From Bacillota bacterium (GTDB taxonomy: Bacteria > Bacillota_E > JAJZYS01 > JAILZS01), in NCBI GenBank assembly GCA_021817625.1, contig JAKASY010000006.1, forward strand, positions 1 to 13,824: 13,824 bases of DNA, read 5' to 3'. Positions 1-7,507 of this stretch are shown in pieces; positions within the stretch are counted from its first letter, which is position 1, and every line of letters starts with the position of its first letter. The notes below the pieces were generated by a model. It saw only the letters and a list, made by a program, of their open reading frames with translations, ran no database searches and was not told the DNA's origin. The position numbers and the translations under genes were made by a program.

Positions 1-41
1 CCGATCTCCGCTTTCCCGCCGGCCCGCCATCGGCGACGTGA
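1..41 (+). CDS. 3' end of an upstream gene, probably hypD (partial)
   Basis: The third forward frame is open from the window edge and reads DLRFPAGPPSAT before a TGA at 39-41. That TGA overlaps the GTG start of hypE in a GTGA junction, the same four-base overlap used elsewhere in this window between cotranscribed genes. Only twelve residues are visible and they carry no diagnostic motif. Assignment to hypD rests on gene order alone, since hypD commonly precedes hypE. Any other hyp gene or a chance open frame remains possible. Confidence 0.35.
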   Translation, partial: DLRFPAGPPSAT

Positions 42-1036
42 TCGAGGCCGCGCACGGCACCGGCGGGCGCCTCACGCGCGACCTCGTGGAGGGCGTGTTC
101 GTGCCCGCGTTCTCGAACCCCGCCCTCGACCGCCTCACCGACCAGGCCGTCGTGGACCTTCCCCGTGCGGGGCGGCTTGCGTTCACGACCGACGCCTACG
201 TGGTGCGGCCCTTCCGCTTCCCCGGCGGCACGATCGGCGACCTCGCGGTGAACGGCACGGTGAACGACCTGCTCATGGGCGGCGCCACGCCGCTCTACCT
301 GAGCGCCGCCTTCATCCTGGTGGAGGGCCTTCGGACCGCGGACCTACGCGCCGTCGTCGAGGCCATGGCGAAGGCGGCGCGCCGCGCGCGCGTCCTTGTG
401 GTCACGGGCGACACGAAGGTCGTAGACGGCCGGTCGGAGGATGGCATGTTCGTCACGACGAGCGGCGTCGGCCTCGTGCCCGAGGGCATCGACTGGCGGC
501 CGGAGCGCATCCGGCCCGGCGACCGGGTGATCCTCTCCGGCACCATCGCCGACCACGGCGCGAGCGTCATGGCGAGCCGGTTCGAGATCGCGCTCGAGAG
601 CGAGATCCGGAGCGACAGCCAGAGCCTGCGCGACGCCGTGCTGGCGGTGCGCGACCTCCCGGGGGTGCGCTGCATGCGTGACCCGACCCGCGGCGGCCTC
701 GCCACCACCGCGGCGGAGCTCTCCGCCCAGAGCGGGCTCGACCTGCGCCTCAACGAGGTGGACATCCCCATCCGCGAGGACGTGCGCGGCATGTGCGAGA
801 TCCTCGGCATCGACCCCCTCTACGTGGCGAGCGAGGGGAAGCTCGTCGCCGTCGTGGCGCCGGGCGACGCCGACGAGGCGGTTCGACGCCTGAGGCGGGT
901 GCCCGAGACGAGCGGGGCGCGCATCGTGGGCGAGGTGGTCGACGAGCTCCCCGGCCACGCCACGCTGCTCACGACCCTTGGCGCGGTGCGCCTGCTCGAC
1001 CTCCTGCCGGTCGAGCAGCTGCCGCGGATCTGCTGA
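38..1036 (+). CDS. hypE: Hydrogenase expression/formation protein HypE
   Basis: HypE accepts a carbamoyl group from HypF on its C-terminal cysteine and dehydrates it, with ATP, to the thiocyanate that becomes the Fe-bound cyanide of [NiFe]-hydrogenase. The 332-residue product has the full family layout. The N-terminal AHGTGG segment and FFPGG-like FRFPGG lie in the AIR-synthase-like N domain, with VNGTVNDLLMGGA and VTGDTKVV forming the ATP site. SGTIADHG and MRDPTRGG lie in the C-terminal domain. The chain ends in PRIC, the invariant C-terminal cysteine. Length matches the family (about 330-340). The GTG start at 38 is preferred because it overlaps the preceding stop and leaves a normal N terminus; the frame is open further upstream to the window edge. 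The hypA start follows one base after the stop. Confidence 0.96.
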   Translation: MIEAAHGTGGRLTRDLVEGVFVPAFSNPALDRLTDQAVVDLPRAGRLAFTTDAYVVRPFRFPGGTIGDLAVNGTVNDLLMGGATPLYLSAAFILVEGLRTADLRAVVEAMAKAARRARVLVVTGDTKVVDGRSEDGMFVTTSGVGLVPEGIDWRPERIRPGDRVILSGTIADHGASVMASRFEIALESEIRSDSQSLRDAVLAVRDLPGVRCMRDPTRGGLATTAAELSAQSGLDLRLNEVDIPIREDVRGMCEILGIDPLYVASEGKLVAVVAPGDADEAVRRLRRVPETSGARIVGEVVDELPGHATLLTTLGAVRLLDLLPVEQLPRIC

Positions 1037-1037
1037 G

Positions 1038-1406
1038 GTGCACGAGCTCGGCCTGGCCCAGGAGGTGGTGCGCGTGGTGGAGGCGGCGGCGGCGCGGGCG
1101 GGTGCGCGCCGCGTGCTCTCCGTGCGCGTGCGGGCCGGCCGGCTTATGCAGGTGGAGCCGGACACCCTCACCTTCCTCCTCGCGGTCGTCGGCCGCGCCT
1201 CCCCCGTCGCCCAGGACGCCTCCTTCCGCCTGGAGATCGTGCCGGTGCGCCTCGCCTGCCGGCGATGCGGCCACGCCTGGGAGATGGGCGACTGGGCGTT
1301 CGCCTGCCCGCGCTGCGGGTCGACCGCGCTCGACACCCTGAGCGGCGACGGCCTGGAGGTGGTCGACATGGAGGTGGACATGAACGATGCACGTGGACAT
1401 CCGTGA
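1038..1406 (+). CDS. hypA: Hydrogenase nickel incorporation protein HypA
   Basis: HypA is a small zinc protein that binds nickel through its N terminus and works with HypB to load Ni into the hydrogenase large subunit. The 122-residue product begins (M/V)HEL, giving the nickel-ligand His2 and Glu3. It carries the zinc-site cysteines as two CxxC pairs at residues 74/77 (CRRC) and 90/93 (CPRC). Length is typical (about 110-120). The frame is open 60 bases further upstream inside hypE, but only the GTG at 1038 yields the invariant MHEL start. It lies one base after the hypE stop, so translation is probably coupled. The 3' end overlaps hypB by 20 bases. Confidence 0.95.
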   Translation: MHELGLAQEVVRVVEAAAARAGARRVLSVRVRAGRLMQVEPDTLTFLLAVVGRASPVAQDASFRLEIVPVRLACRRCGHAWEMGDWAFACPRCGSTALDTLSGDGLEVVDMEVDMNDARGHP

Positions 1407-2064
1407 GAGTGTGCTCCGGGCGAACGACGAGATCGCCGCCGATCTCCGGCGGGACTTCGCGCGCCGCGGCGTGACGGTGCTCAACCTGATCGGCTCGCCC
1501 GGCTCGGGCAAGACCGCGCTCCTCGAGCGCACGCTCTCGGGCCTCGCGGGCCGGGTGCGGGCGGCCGTCCTGGTCGGCGACGTGGAGACGGACGCGGACG
1601 CCCGTCGCCTCGCCGCGTGCGGCGTCCCGGTGCATCAGATCGTCACGGCCGGCACCTGCCATCTCGAGGCGCACGCCGTGGCGCGCCACCTGGCCGCGGT
1701 GGACGGGCCGGACCCGGAGGTGCTCCTGATCGAGAACGTAGGCAACCTCGTCTGCCCGGCCTCGTTCGACCTGGGCGAGGACGGCAAGGTGGTCGTCCTG
1801 AGCGTGACCGAGGGCGAGGACAAGCCGCACAAGTACCCGGCCGTGTTCCACCGCGCGATCGCCGCCGTCATTACGAAGGTCGACCTCCTGCCCCATCTCG
1901 ACTATGACCTCGACGCGACGCGGGACGGGCTCCGGCGGCTGAGCCCGCAGGCGGCGGTGTTCGAGCTCTCGGCCCGGACCGGTGAGGGGCTCGACCCGTG
2001 GCTTGGGTGGCTGGAGGGGCGGGTGCGGGCCAAGCGCGAGGCAGCCAGGCGGGCCAGGGCGTGA
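1387..2064 (+). CDS. hypB: Hydrogenase nickel incorporation GTPase HypB
   Basis: HypB is the SIMIBI-class GTPase that drives nickel transfer during [NiFe]-hydrogenase assembly. The 225-residue product has a P-loop GSPGSGKT at residues 36-43, the VGDVETDADARRL switch region and the metal-site pair Cys91-His92 (GTCHLEAH). A third metal cysteine is Cys123 in ENVGNLVCP, and VTEGEDKPHKYP is also characteristic. The G4 motif reads TKVD (163-166), with Thr in the usual Asn position. There is no N-terminal CxxCGC motif and no His-rich nickel-storage stretch, so this is the minimal form. The C terminus is Arg/Lys/Ala-rich. The ATG lies within hypA, and the stop overlaps the GTG of hypF (GTGA), indicating one operon. 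Confidence 0.96.
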   Translation: MHVDIRESVLRANDEIAADLRRDFARRGVTVLNLIGSPGSGKTALLERTLSGLAGRVRAAVLVGDVETDADARRLAACGVPVHQIVTAGTCHLEAHAVARHLAAVDGPDPEVLLIENVGNLVCPASFDLGEDGKVVVLSVTEGEDKPHKYPAVFHRAIAAVITKVDLLPHLDYDLDATRDGLRRLSPQAAVFELSARTGEGLDPWLGWLEGRVRAKREAARRARA

Positions 2065-4484
2065 CGCCTGCAGTCCCGCCGGGCACGAGCGAGGCGGCCG
2101 CGGCGCTGCGTCCCCTGGGCGACGCGCGGGCGAGCGTCGCCCTCGACGTGTGGGGCACGGTGCAGGGGGTCGGCTTTCGGCCGCACGTGCACCGCCTGGC
2201 ATCGTCGCTTGGCCTGCGGGGCTTCGTGCGAAACCGCGGCGCCTACGTGGAGATCGCGGCGGAGGGCGCCGCGCCGGCGCTCGCCACGTTCATCGGCCGC
2301 CTCGCGGCCGAAGCGCCGCCGGCGGCGCGGGTCGAGGGGCTCGCGTGCCGCGTCGGGCCGCCGGCGGGCCTCGGCGCCTTCGCCATCGCCGCGTCCGACG
2401 CGGACACTGACCGCCCGGCCATGGCCATCCCGCCCGACCTGGGGCTCTGCGCCGACTGCCGCCGCGACATGGCCGAGCCCGGTGGGCGCTACGAAGGCTA
2501 TCCCTTCACCTCGTGCACCCAGTGCGGCCCGCGCTACACGATCGCCCGCCGCCTGCCGTTCGACCGCGCCACGACGGCCATGGACGCCTTCCCGATGTGC
2601 CCGGACTGCCGGGCCGAGTACGACGCTCCCGCCTCGCGCCGCTTCCACGCGCAGGCCACCGCCTGCGCGCGCTGCGGGCCGCGCCTCCTGTGGCTCGCGC
2701 CCGACGGGCGACCGGGGCCGGAGGGGGAGGAGGCGCTCGCGCGCGCGCACGCGGCCCTGCGCGCGGGCGCCATCGTCGCCGTCATGGGCGTGGGCGGCGT
2801 CCACCTGGCCGTGAACGCGCTGGACGACGAGGCGGTGCGCCGCCTGCGCGAGCGCAAGCGCCGTCCCGCGCGGCCGCTCGCCGTGCTCATGGATGAGGGC
2901 GAGGTGGAGCACCGCTGCGTGCTGGCGGAGGAGGAGTGGGCGCTCCTGCGCTCGAGCGCGCGTCCCATCGTGCTCCTGAGGCGCCGGCCGGGGAGCCCCC
3001 TCGCCCCGTCGGTCGCCCCGGGCATGGCCCGCCTTGGCGTGATGCTCCCCTACACGGGCGTCCATGTCCGCCTCCTCGCCGAGCCTACCCTGCGCGCCCT
3101 CGTCATGACGAGCGGCAACATGAGCGGCGACCCCCTCGCCTACACGCGCGAGGGCGCACTTTCGGACCTCGGGCCGCTGGTCGACGGCCTGCTCGTGCAC
3201 GACCGCGAGATCCTCCGTCCGACGGACGACTCGGTCGTGCGCCTCGACGACCGCCGGCCGGTCGTCCTCCGACGCGCGCGCGGCTATGTGCCCGAGCCGA
3301 TCCCCCTCACTGGCGCCGACCCGGGACTCACCGCCCTGGCGGTGGGCGGCGACCTGAAGAACGCCTTCGCGCTCCTGCGCGACGCCCGGATCTGGCTCGC
3401 CCCCCACGTCGGCGACCTGGAGAACGCGCGCACCCTCGACCTGTTCGAGCGCCAGGTGGCGTGGCAGTCGGACCTCCTGGGCGTGCGCCCCGACGTCGTC
3501 GTGCACGACATGCACCCCGGCTACGCGAGCGTCGCCTACGCCCTGCGCCGGCCCGAGCCCCATCTCGCTGTGCAGCACCATCACGCGCACATGGCGGCGT
3601 GCCTGCTGGAGCACGGTGTCGAGCGGCCCGCCCTCGGGGTCATCCTGGACGGTACGGGCTTCGGCGAGGACGGCACGATCTGGGGCGGCGAGTTCCTGCT
3701 GGGCGATCGGGCGCAGGTCCGCCGCGTCGGCCACCTGCGGACGCTGCGCCTGGTGGGCGGCGACGAGGCCACGCGCGAGCCGTGGCGCCTCGCCCTGGGC
3801 TACCTCTGGGAGGCCGGTCTCTGGGCGCGCGCCGGCGAGTGGGCACGCGCCCGCCTCGACGTGGCGCCGGCCCGCGCGGACATGCTTCGGCGCGTGCTCG
3901 AGAGCCGCTTTCCCGGCCACCGCTCGACCAGCGCGGGCCGCCTCTTCGACGCCGCCGGCGCGCTGGTCACGGGCCAGGCCACGGCGACCTTCGAGGCGGA
4001 GCTGCCCATGCGCCTCGAGGCCCTGGTCGAACCAGCGATCGAGGGGGCCTACCCCCTTTCCCTGGCCCAGGGCATGGACGGCCTGAGCGTGGACTTCGCG
4101 CCCGCGCTCGAGGCGCTCGTGCGCGACCTGCGGGCCGGCGAGGCCCAGGCAGCCACCGCGACGCGCTTTCACCGCGGCTTCGCGCGCGCCATGGCGGCCG
4201 CTGCCATCGCGCTGACGCGACGATTCGGGGTGACGGACGTCGCCCTTGGCGGCGGCGTCTGGCAGAACGAGTGGCTCCTCCGATGGTTCCTCGCCGAGAC
4301 GGCGGAGGCGCCCTTCGCCGTGCACGTGCCCCGGCGCCTCCCCCCGGGCGACGGCGGCCTGGCGGTCGGGCAGCTGGCGGTCCTCGCCGCGCGGGCGGCG
4401 GCCGGAGCTCAGAGCTCCGCGGCCACCGCGTCCGCGTACGCCTCGAGCCTGGCGGCGAGCGCTGGGGAGAGCGTGTCGCGGTAG
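2061..4484 (+). CDS. hypF: Carbamoyltransferase HypF
   Basis: HypF converts carbamoyl phosphate and ATP to carbamoyl-adenylate and transfers the carbamoyl group to HypE, the first step to the Fe cyanide ligands. The 807-residue product has every expected domain. An acylphosphatase domain contains GTVQGVGFRPHV, with catalytic Arg40. Two zinc fingers of the form C-x2-C-x18-C-x2-C lie at 130/133/152/155 and 180/183/202/205. A YrdC-like domain spans roughly residues 220-390. A Kae1/TsaD-like domain (about 405-785) carries the metal motif HHHAHM at 506-511, LDGTGFGEDG and GGGVWQNEW. GTG at 2061 is chosen because it forms a GTGA overlap with the hypB stop; a GTG at 1998 is also in frame but deep inside hypB. 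The last ~25 residues (AAGAQSS... onward) lie over the antisense of the convergent protease gene and look like a run-on tail. Confidence 0.96.
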   Translation: MTPAVPPGTSEAAAALRPLGDARASVALDVWGTVQGVGFRPHVHRLASSLGLRGFVRNRGAYVEIAAEGAAPALATFIGRLAAEAPPAARVEGLACRVGPPAGLGAFAIAASDADTDRPAMAIPPDLGLCADCRRDMAEPGGRYEGYPFTSCTQCGPRYTIARRLPFDRATTAMDAFPMCPDCRAEYDAPASRRFHAQATACARCGPRLLWLAPDGRPGPEGEEALARAHAALRAGAIVAVMGVGGVHLAVNALDDEAVRRLRERKRRPARPLAVLMDEGEVEHRCVLAEEEWALLRSSARPIVLLRRRPGSPLAPSVAPGMARLGVMLPYTGVHVRLLAEPTLRALVMTSGNMSGDPLAYTREGALSDLGPLVDGLLVHDREILRPTDDSVVRLDDRRPVVLRRARGYVPEPIPLTGADPGLTALAVGGDLKNAFALLRDARIWLAPHVGDLENARTLDLFERQVAWQSDLLGVRPDVVVHDMHPGYASVAYALRRPEPHLAVQHHHAHMAACLLEHGVERPALGVILDGTGFGEDGTIWGGEFLLGDRAQVRRVGHLRTLRLVGGDEATREPWRLALGYLWEAGLWARAGEWARARLDVAPARADMLRRVLESRFPGHRSTSAGRLFDAAGALVTGQATATFEAELPMRLEALVEPAIEGAYPLSLAQGMDGLSVDFAPALEALVRDLRAGEAQAATATRFHRGFARAMAAAAIALTRRFGVTDVALGGGVWQNEWLLRWFLAETAEAPFAVHVPRRLPPGDGGLAVGQLAVLAARAAAGAQSSAATASAYASSLAASAGESVSR

Positions 4485-4942
4485 GCGAGCGACGCCGGCT
4501 CAATGCCGAACACAACCACCTCGTCAGCGCTGAGCCCGAGGCGCTCGGCCAGCGACAGCACGGCCATCACGTCGCCGCCGTGCATGCTCAGCGCTGGCAC
4601 GGGCTTGCGCGTGCGCACGCTCTCGGGCGTGAAGCGGGCGATCGCCCCCGGGGCGCGGCCCATGCGCGCGCAGTCCACGATGACGGCCTTGCGCGCCCCG
4701 GCGAGGGCATCGATCAGGCGCATGCCGCCGGTGCCCAGGTCCAGGTAGGCAACAGGCCCCGGGCCGGCGACGCCGACCTGCGCGCCCGCGCGGCGCGCGA
4801 GCGCCTCGACCACGCGCACGCCCACCCCCTCGTCGCCGCGCAGCGGATTGCCCAGGCCGGCCACGACCGTCCGGGCGGGCGCTGGGCCCGCCGCTCCCGG
4901 CACCCGGCCGGCAGCCCGCCTAGCGTGCGAGGAGACCGTCAT
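4409..4942 (-). CDS. Hydrogenase maturation endopeptidase (HyaD/HybD/HycI family)
   Basis: This family clips the C-terminal peptide from the [NiFe]-hydrogenase large subunit once nickel is inserted. The product (177 residues from ATG 4942) has GLGNPLRGDEGVGVRVVEAL near its start. The three nickel-sensing ligands equivalent to HybD Glu16, Asp62 and His93 appear as Glu38, Asp90 (VIVDCARMG) and His121 (SMHGGD). The late FGIEP segment also fits the family. The start is uncertain. ATG 4942 overlaps the preceding molybdenum hydroxylase gene by 23 bases but has no clear Shine-Dalgarno. GTG 4903 would give 164 residues, closer to the usual 150-165. It is the last gene of the minus-strand operon and converges on hypF with a 76-base 3' overlap. 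Its substrate is presumably a hydrogenase large subunit encoded outside the window. Confidence 0.9.
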   Translation of the reverse strand: MTVSSHARRAAGRVPGAAGPAPARTVVAGLGNPLRGDEGVGVRVVEALARRAGAQVGVAGPGPVAYLDLGTGGMRLIDALAGARKAVIVDCARMGRAPGAIARFTPESVRTRKPVPALSMHGGDVMAVLSLAERLGLSADEVVVFGIEPASLAYRDTLSPALAARLEAYADAVAAEL

Positions 4943-6926
4943 ACAGGCGCGCCGGCGTGAGCGGCAGGTCCCGCACGCGCACGCCCGTGGCGGCGGCGAC
5001 CGCGTTCGCCAGGGCAGCGGCGACGGGCACCGCGCCCGGCTCGCCCACACCGCTCGAGGGGCGGTCGGCGCGGTCGAGGAAGCGGACCGCCACGGCCTCC
5101 GGCGCGTCGCGCGCCGTGGCGATCGGGTAGTCGCGCCAGCCGTGCGCGGTCACGCGCCCGCCCTCGACGCGGCACTCCTCGAACAGCGCCCAGCTCAGCG
5201 CCTGCACGATGCCGCCCTCGATCTGGCTGCGCGCGCCCGCCGGGTCCACGAGGCGTCCCGCGTCCACCGCCGCGAACACGCGCGGCACGCGCACCTTGCC
5301 CCCGCCCGTCACGACGACCTCCACCACCTCCGCCACGTAGGTGCCGTGGTAGATGGCGGCCGCGAGGCCGAAGGCCCGCCCCTCCGCCTGTGGGCGCCGC
5401 GGCCAGTCCGCGAGCGCGGCCACGGCCTCCAGCACGGCCGTGAGGCGCGCGTCCGACACGTGCTCCAGACGGAACGCCAGGGGATCGCGCGTCGCGGCGA
5501 GCGCGAGCTCGTCCATGAACGATTCGATGGCGAACACGTTGGGCGCCGCCCCGAGCGAGCGCAGCGCGCCCGTGTCGACGCCGTCCGGCTCGATCTGCAG
5601 CACGACCTCGCTCGGGCCCAGCTCGTAAGGCGGCACGCTGGCGCGGCCGGCGGTGGCCGCCGCGGCTTCCGGCCGCGCCGCGCCGCCGCCGGCCACGAAC
5701 GACTGGGTGCGCAGGCGCGCGCGCCAGGCCCCGACCCGACCGCGCTCGCTCAGGGCGGCCTCGAGCAGGGCGTCCAGGGACGGCCGCACGGCGGCGCGCT
5801 GAAACTCGTCGGCCCGCGTCCACTCCACGAGCACGGGCCGTCCCGCCGCGCGCGACAGGCGCACGGCGTCCACCGCCGCCCTGTCCCATCCGCCCCCGCC
5901 GTACATGCCGCTCATCTGCTGGGGGTGGACGCGCACGCGCTCGGGCGCGAGGCCCAGCAGGCGGGCGACGCTGTCGCGCAGGGGGAAGGGCCGCTGGGTG
6001 GCGACGTACAGGTCCGCCCCGTCGGGCCGAACGTCGGCGACCGCGGCGCTGGGCAGGATGGAGGCGTGGGCGATGTGCGGCAGGCGGTAGCGCGCGCTCA
6101 GAAGGCGGGCGCCCGCGGCCAGGGCGTCATCCACGCCACGGTCCCGGCGCACGGCCACCTCGACCGGCGCCGCGTCCGCGCCGGGCAGCGCCTGCCACTC
6201 GGCGCGGATCGCCGCCGTCGCCCGTTCGGCCTGCTCCCGGCGCTCCGCCAGGACGCCGACGAAGTCACCGTCCCGCACGACGGCCACCACGCCGGGCATG
6301 CCGTCGATCGCGCGCGTGTCCAGCGCCGCAAGGCGCGCGCCGGGCCAGGGCGGCGCCACGGCGTGGCCGCGCACCATGCGCGGCAGCCGCACGTCGTGGG
6401 GGAAGCGCGCCGCGCCGCGCACGAGTGCCTCCGCCTCGATCCGCCGCGCGCCCCACGGCGCGTCCGGTCCCGGCGCGAAGGCGAGCGCACCATCCGGGGG
6501 AACGGGCCCGGCAAGCGGCGCGCCGGCCGCCAGTTCGCCGTACCGCGCCGACCGCCCGTCCGGCGCCCAGAGCGCGCCGTCGCGCGCCTCGAGCGCATCG
6601 GCGCGCACGCCGAGCGCGGCGGCGGCCCGCTCGCGCAGGAGGGCGAAGGCATAGGCGGCCGCCGCCCTCAGGCGCGCCCCATCCACAGCCGTCGACGTGC
6701 TGCCGAACGTGCCGCCGTCCCAGGGCGCGCTCTCGGTCTCGCCGAGCACCACCTCGACGGCCTCGGGCGGCAGGTACAGCTCGTGCGCGACGATACGCCG
6801 AAAGCCGGTGCGGATGCCCTGGCCGAACTCCACCTTGCCGGAGCGCGCCACCACCCGGCCGTCGGCGCCGATGGCGATGCGGGCCTCCAGGCGCTCGGGC
6901 GGCCGCTCGGCCCACGCGGCGCTCAC
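4920..6926 (-). CDS. Molybdopterin hydroxylase large subunit (IorB / nicotinate dehydrogenase subunit B type)
   Basis: This is the molybdenum-cofactor subunit of a xanthine dehydrogenase-superfamily hydroxylase. The order of parts in the 668-residue product is that of isoquinoline 1-oxidoreductase beta or nicotinate dehydrogenase B. An N-terminal Mo-domain-like repeat (KVEFGQGIRTG, GGTFGSTST; about residues 10-120) comes first. An alpha/beta hammerhead domain (VRGAARFPHDVRLPRMVRG, GVVAVVRDGDFVGV; about 175-270) follows, then the main molybdopterin-binding region to the end. SGMYGGGGWD and the catalytic glutamate in GVGEPG (about residue 629) are present. The substrate cannot be told from sequence. 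No Tat or Sec signal is visible. GTG 6926 is chosen because it makes a GTGA overlap with the 2Fe-2S subunit stop; the frame is open further upstream inside that gene but reads as Arg/Gly-rich shadow. Confidence 0.92.
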   Translation of the reverse strand: MSAAWAERPPERLEARIAIGADGRVVARSGKVEFGQGIRTGFRRIVAHELYLPPEAVEVVLGETESAPWDGGTFGSTSTAVDGARLRAAAAYAFALLRERAAAALGVRADALEARDGALWAPDGRSARYGELAAGAPLAGPVPPDGALAFAPGPDAPWGARRIEAEALVRGAARFPHDVRLPRMVRGHAVAPPWPGARLAALDTRAIDGMPGVVAVVRDGDFVGVLAERREQAERATAAIRAEWQALPGADAAPVEVAVRRDRGVDDALAAGARLLSARYRLPHIAHASILPSAAVADVRPDGADLYVATQRPFPLRDSVARLLGLAPERVRVHPQQMSGMYGGGGWDRAAVDAVRLSRAAGRPVLVEWTRADEFQRAAVRPSLDALLEAALSERGRVGAWRARLRTQSFVAGGGAARPEAAAATAGRASVPPYELGPSEVVLQIEPDGVDTGALRSLGAAPNVFAIESFMDELALAATRDPLAFRLEHVSDARLTAVLEAVAALADWPRRPQAEGRAFGLAAAIYHGTYVAEVVEVVVTGGGKVRVPRVFAAVDAGRLVDPAGARSQIEGGIVQALSWALFEECRVEGGRVTAHGWRDYPIATARDAPEAVAVRFLDRADRPSSGVGEPGAVPVAAALANAVAAATGVRVRDLPLTPARLYDGLLAR

Positions 6927-7375
6927 CGCCCGACCTCCACCACGGCCTCGACCACCCGGCCGTACACGCCGCAGCGGCAGAGGTGGCCGTCGAGGGCGGC
7001 GAGGATGTCGTCGCGGCCCGGATGGGGGCTCGCCGTCAGGAGGCCCGCGGCGGCCATCAGCATGCCGCCCGTGCATGCGCCGCACTGCATCGCGTCGGCC
7101 GCCACGAACGCCGCCTGCAGCCTACTCAGGCGTCCGTCCTCGGCCAGCCCCTCGACGGTCACGACTGCGTGCCCGACCGCCTCCTCCGCGGGCAGGGTGC
7201 AGGAAGGGGTGGCCACGCCGTCGACCAGGACCGTGCACGCCCCGCACGCGCCGTGCGCGCAGGCGAGGTGCGTGCCCGTCAGGCCGAGGTCGTCGCGCAG
7301 CGCGGCCGTAAGGCTCGTCCCCTCCGGCACGTCCAGGACGCGCTCGACGCCGTTCACGAGGAGCGAAAGCTGCAT
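6923..7375 (-). CDS. 2Fe-2S subunit of a molybdenum hydroxylase (CoxS/IorA type)
   Basis: This small electron-transfer subunit carries two [2Fe-2S] clusters between the Mo centre and an external acceptor. The 150-residue product has a plant-ferredoxin-like N domain with Cys39, Cys44, Cys47 and Cys59 (CAHGACGAC...SC). An all-helical C domain has Cys98, Cys101, Cys133 and Cys135 (QCGACTGGM and HLCRCGVYGR). Length is standard for the family. QCGACTGGM is a slight variant of the usual QCGFCTPGM. The ATG at 7375 is preceded by GGGGGAGG with a nine-base spacer. It is the first gene of the operon with the large subunit (four-base overlap) and the maturation protease. No FAD-binding medium subunit gene is next to it, which matches the IorAB-like architecture. 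Confidence 0.94.
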   Translation of the reverse strand: MQLSLLVNGVERVLDVPEGTSLTAALRDDLGLTGTHLACAHGACGACTVLVDGVATPSCTLPAEEAVGHAVVTVEGLAEDGRLSRLQAAFVAADAMQCGACTGGMLMAAAGLLTASPHPGRDDILAALDGHLCRCGVYGRVVEAVVEVGR

Positions 7376-7384
7376 GTCCTCCCG

Positions 7385-7392
7385 CCTCCCCC
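7385..7392 (-). promoter_or_regulatory. Shine-Dalgarno for the 2Fe-2S subunit gene
   Basis: On the minus strand GGGGGAGG lies nine bases before the ATG at 7375. A second GGGAGGA almost touches the ATG and is too close to be the main site. Confidence 0.6.
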
Positions 7393-7441
7393 GAGCGCCC
7401 CGGTCCCTGCCGGTCCGCCGGCGCTCGGCACGAGCGTATCG

Positions 7442-7469
7442 AGGCTAGGACGCGCCCTGTAAGGGTCAA
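7442..7469 (-). promoter_or_regulatory. Candidate sigma-70-type promoter of the Mo hydroxylase operon
   Basis: On the minus strand TTGACC (7469-7464) and TAGCCT (7447-7442) are separated by 16 bases, about 67 bases before the 2Fe-2S subunit ATG. The spacer contains the short palindrome CCCTTACAGGG (7455-7465). It is the best -35/-10 pair seen in the gap between the phosphoesterase stop and this operon. The -10 is weak, so the call is tentative. Confidence 0.35.
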
Positions 7470-7507
7470 ACGGTCCGCGGCCGGGAGGCCATCGGCCCGC
7501 GTCCTAG
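7445..7507. repeat. Perfect 10-bp inverted repeat around the Mo hydroxylase promoter region
   Basis: CTAGGACGCG at 7445-7454 is matched exactly by its reverse complement CGCGTCCTAG at 7498-7507, with 43 bases between. The right arm contains the phosphoesterase stop codon. The left arm overlaps the candidate -10 of the Mo hydroxylase operon, and the candidate -35 lies between the arms. It could be a paired operator or a long stem terminating the phosphoesterase transcript. There is no T-run for a classical intrinsic terminator. Confidence 0.6.

Noticed and set aside
1998..2060. Longer hypF start at GTG 1998
   Set aside because: The added residues lie wholly inside hypB and resemble no HypF N terminus. 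GTG 2061 forms the GTGA overlap seen at other junctions here.
1902..4325. Minus-strand open frame of about 800 codons across hypF
   Set aside because: It is antisense to an unmistakable HypF with all domains. Its translation is Arg/Ala/His-rich without motifs, an effect of the GC-rich third positions.
4848..7448. Plus-strand open frame of about 860 codons across the Mo hydroxylase operon
   Set aside because: It is antisense to three recognisable genes and its product is a low-complexity Arg/His/Ala-rich shadow.
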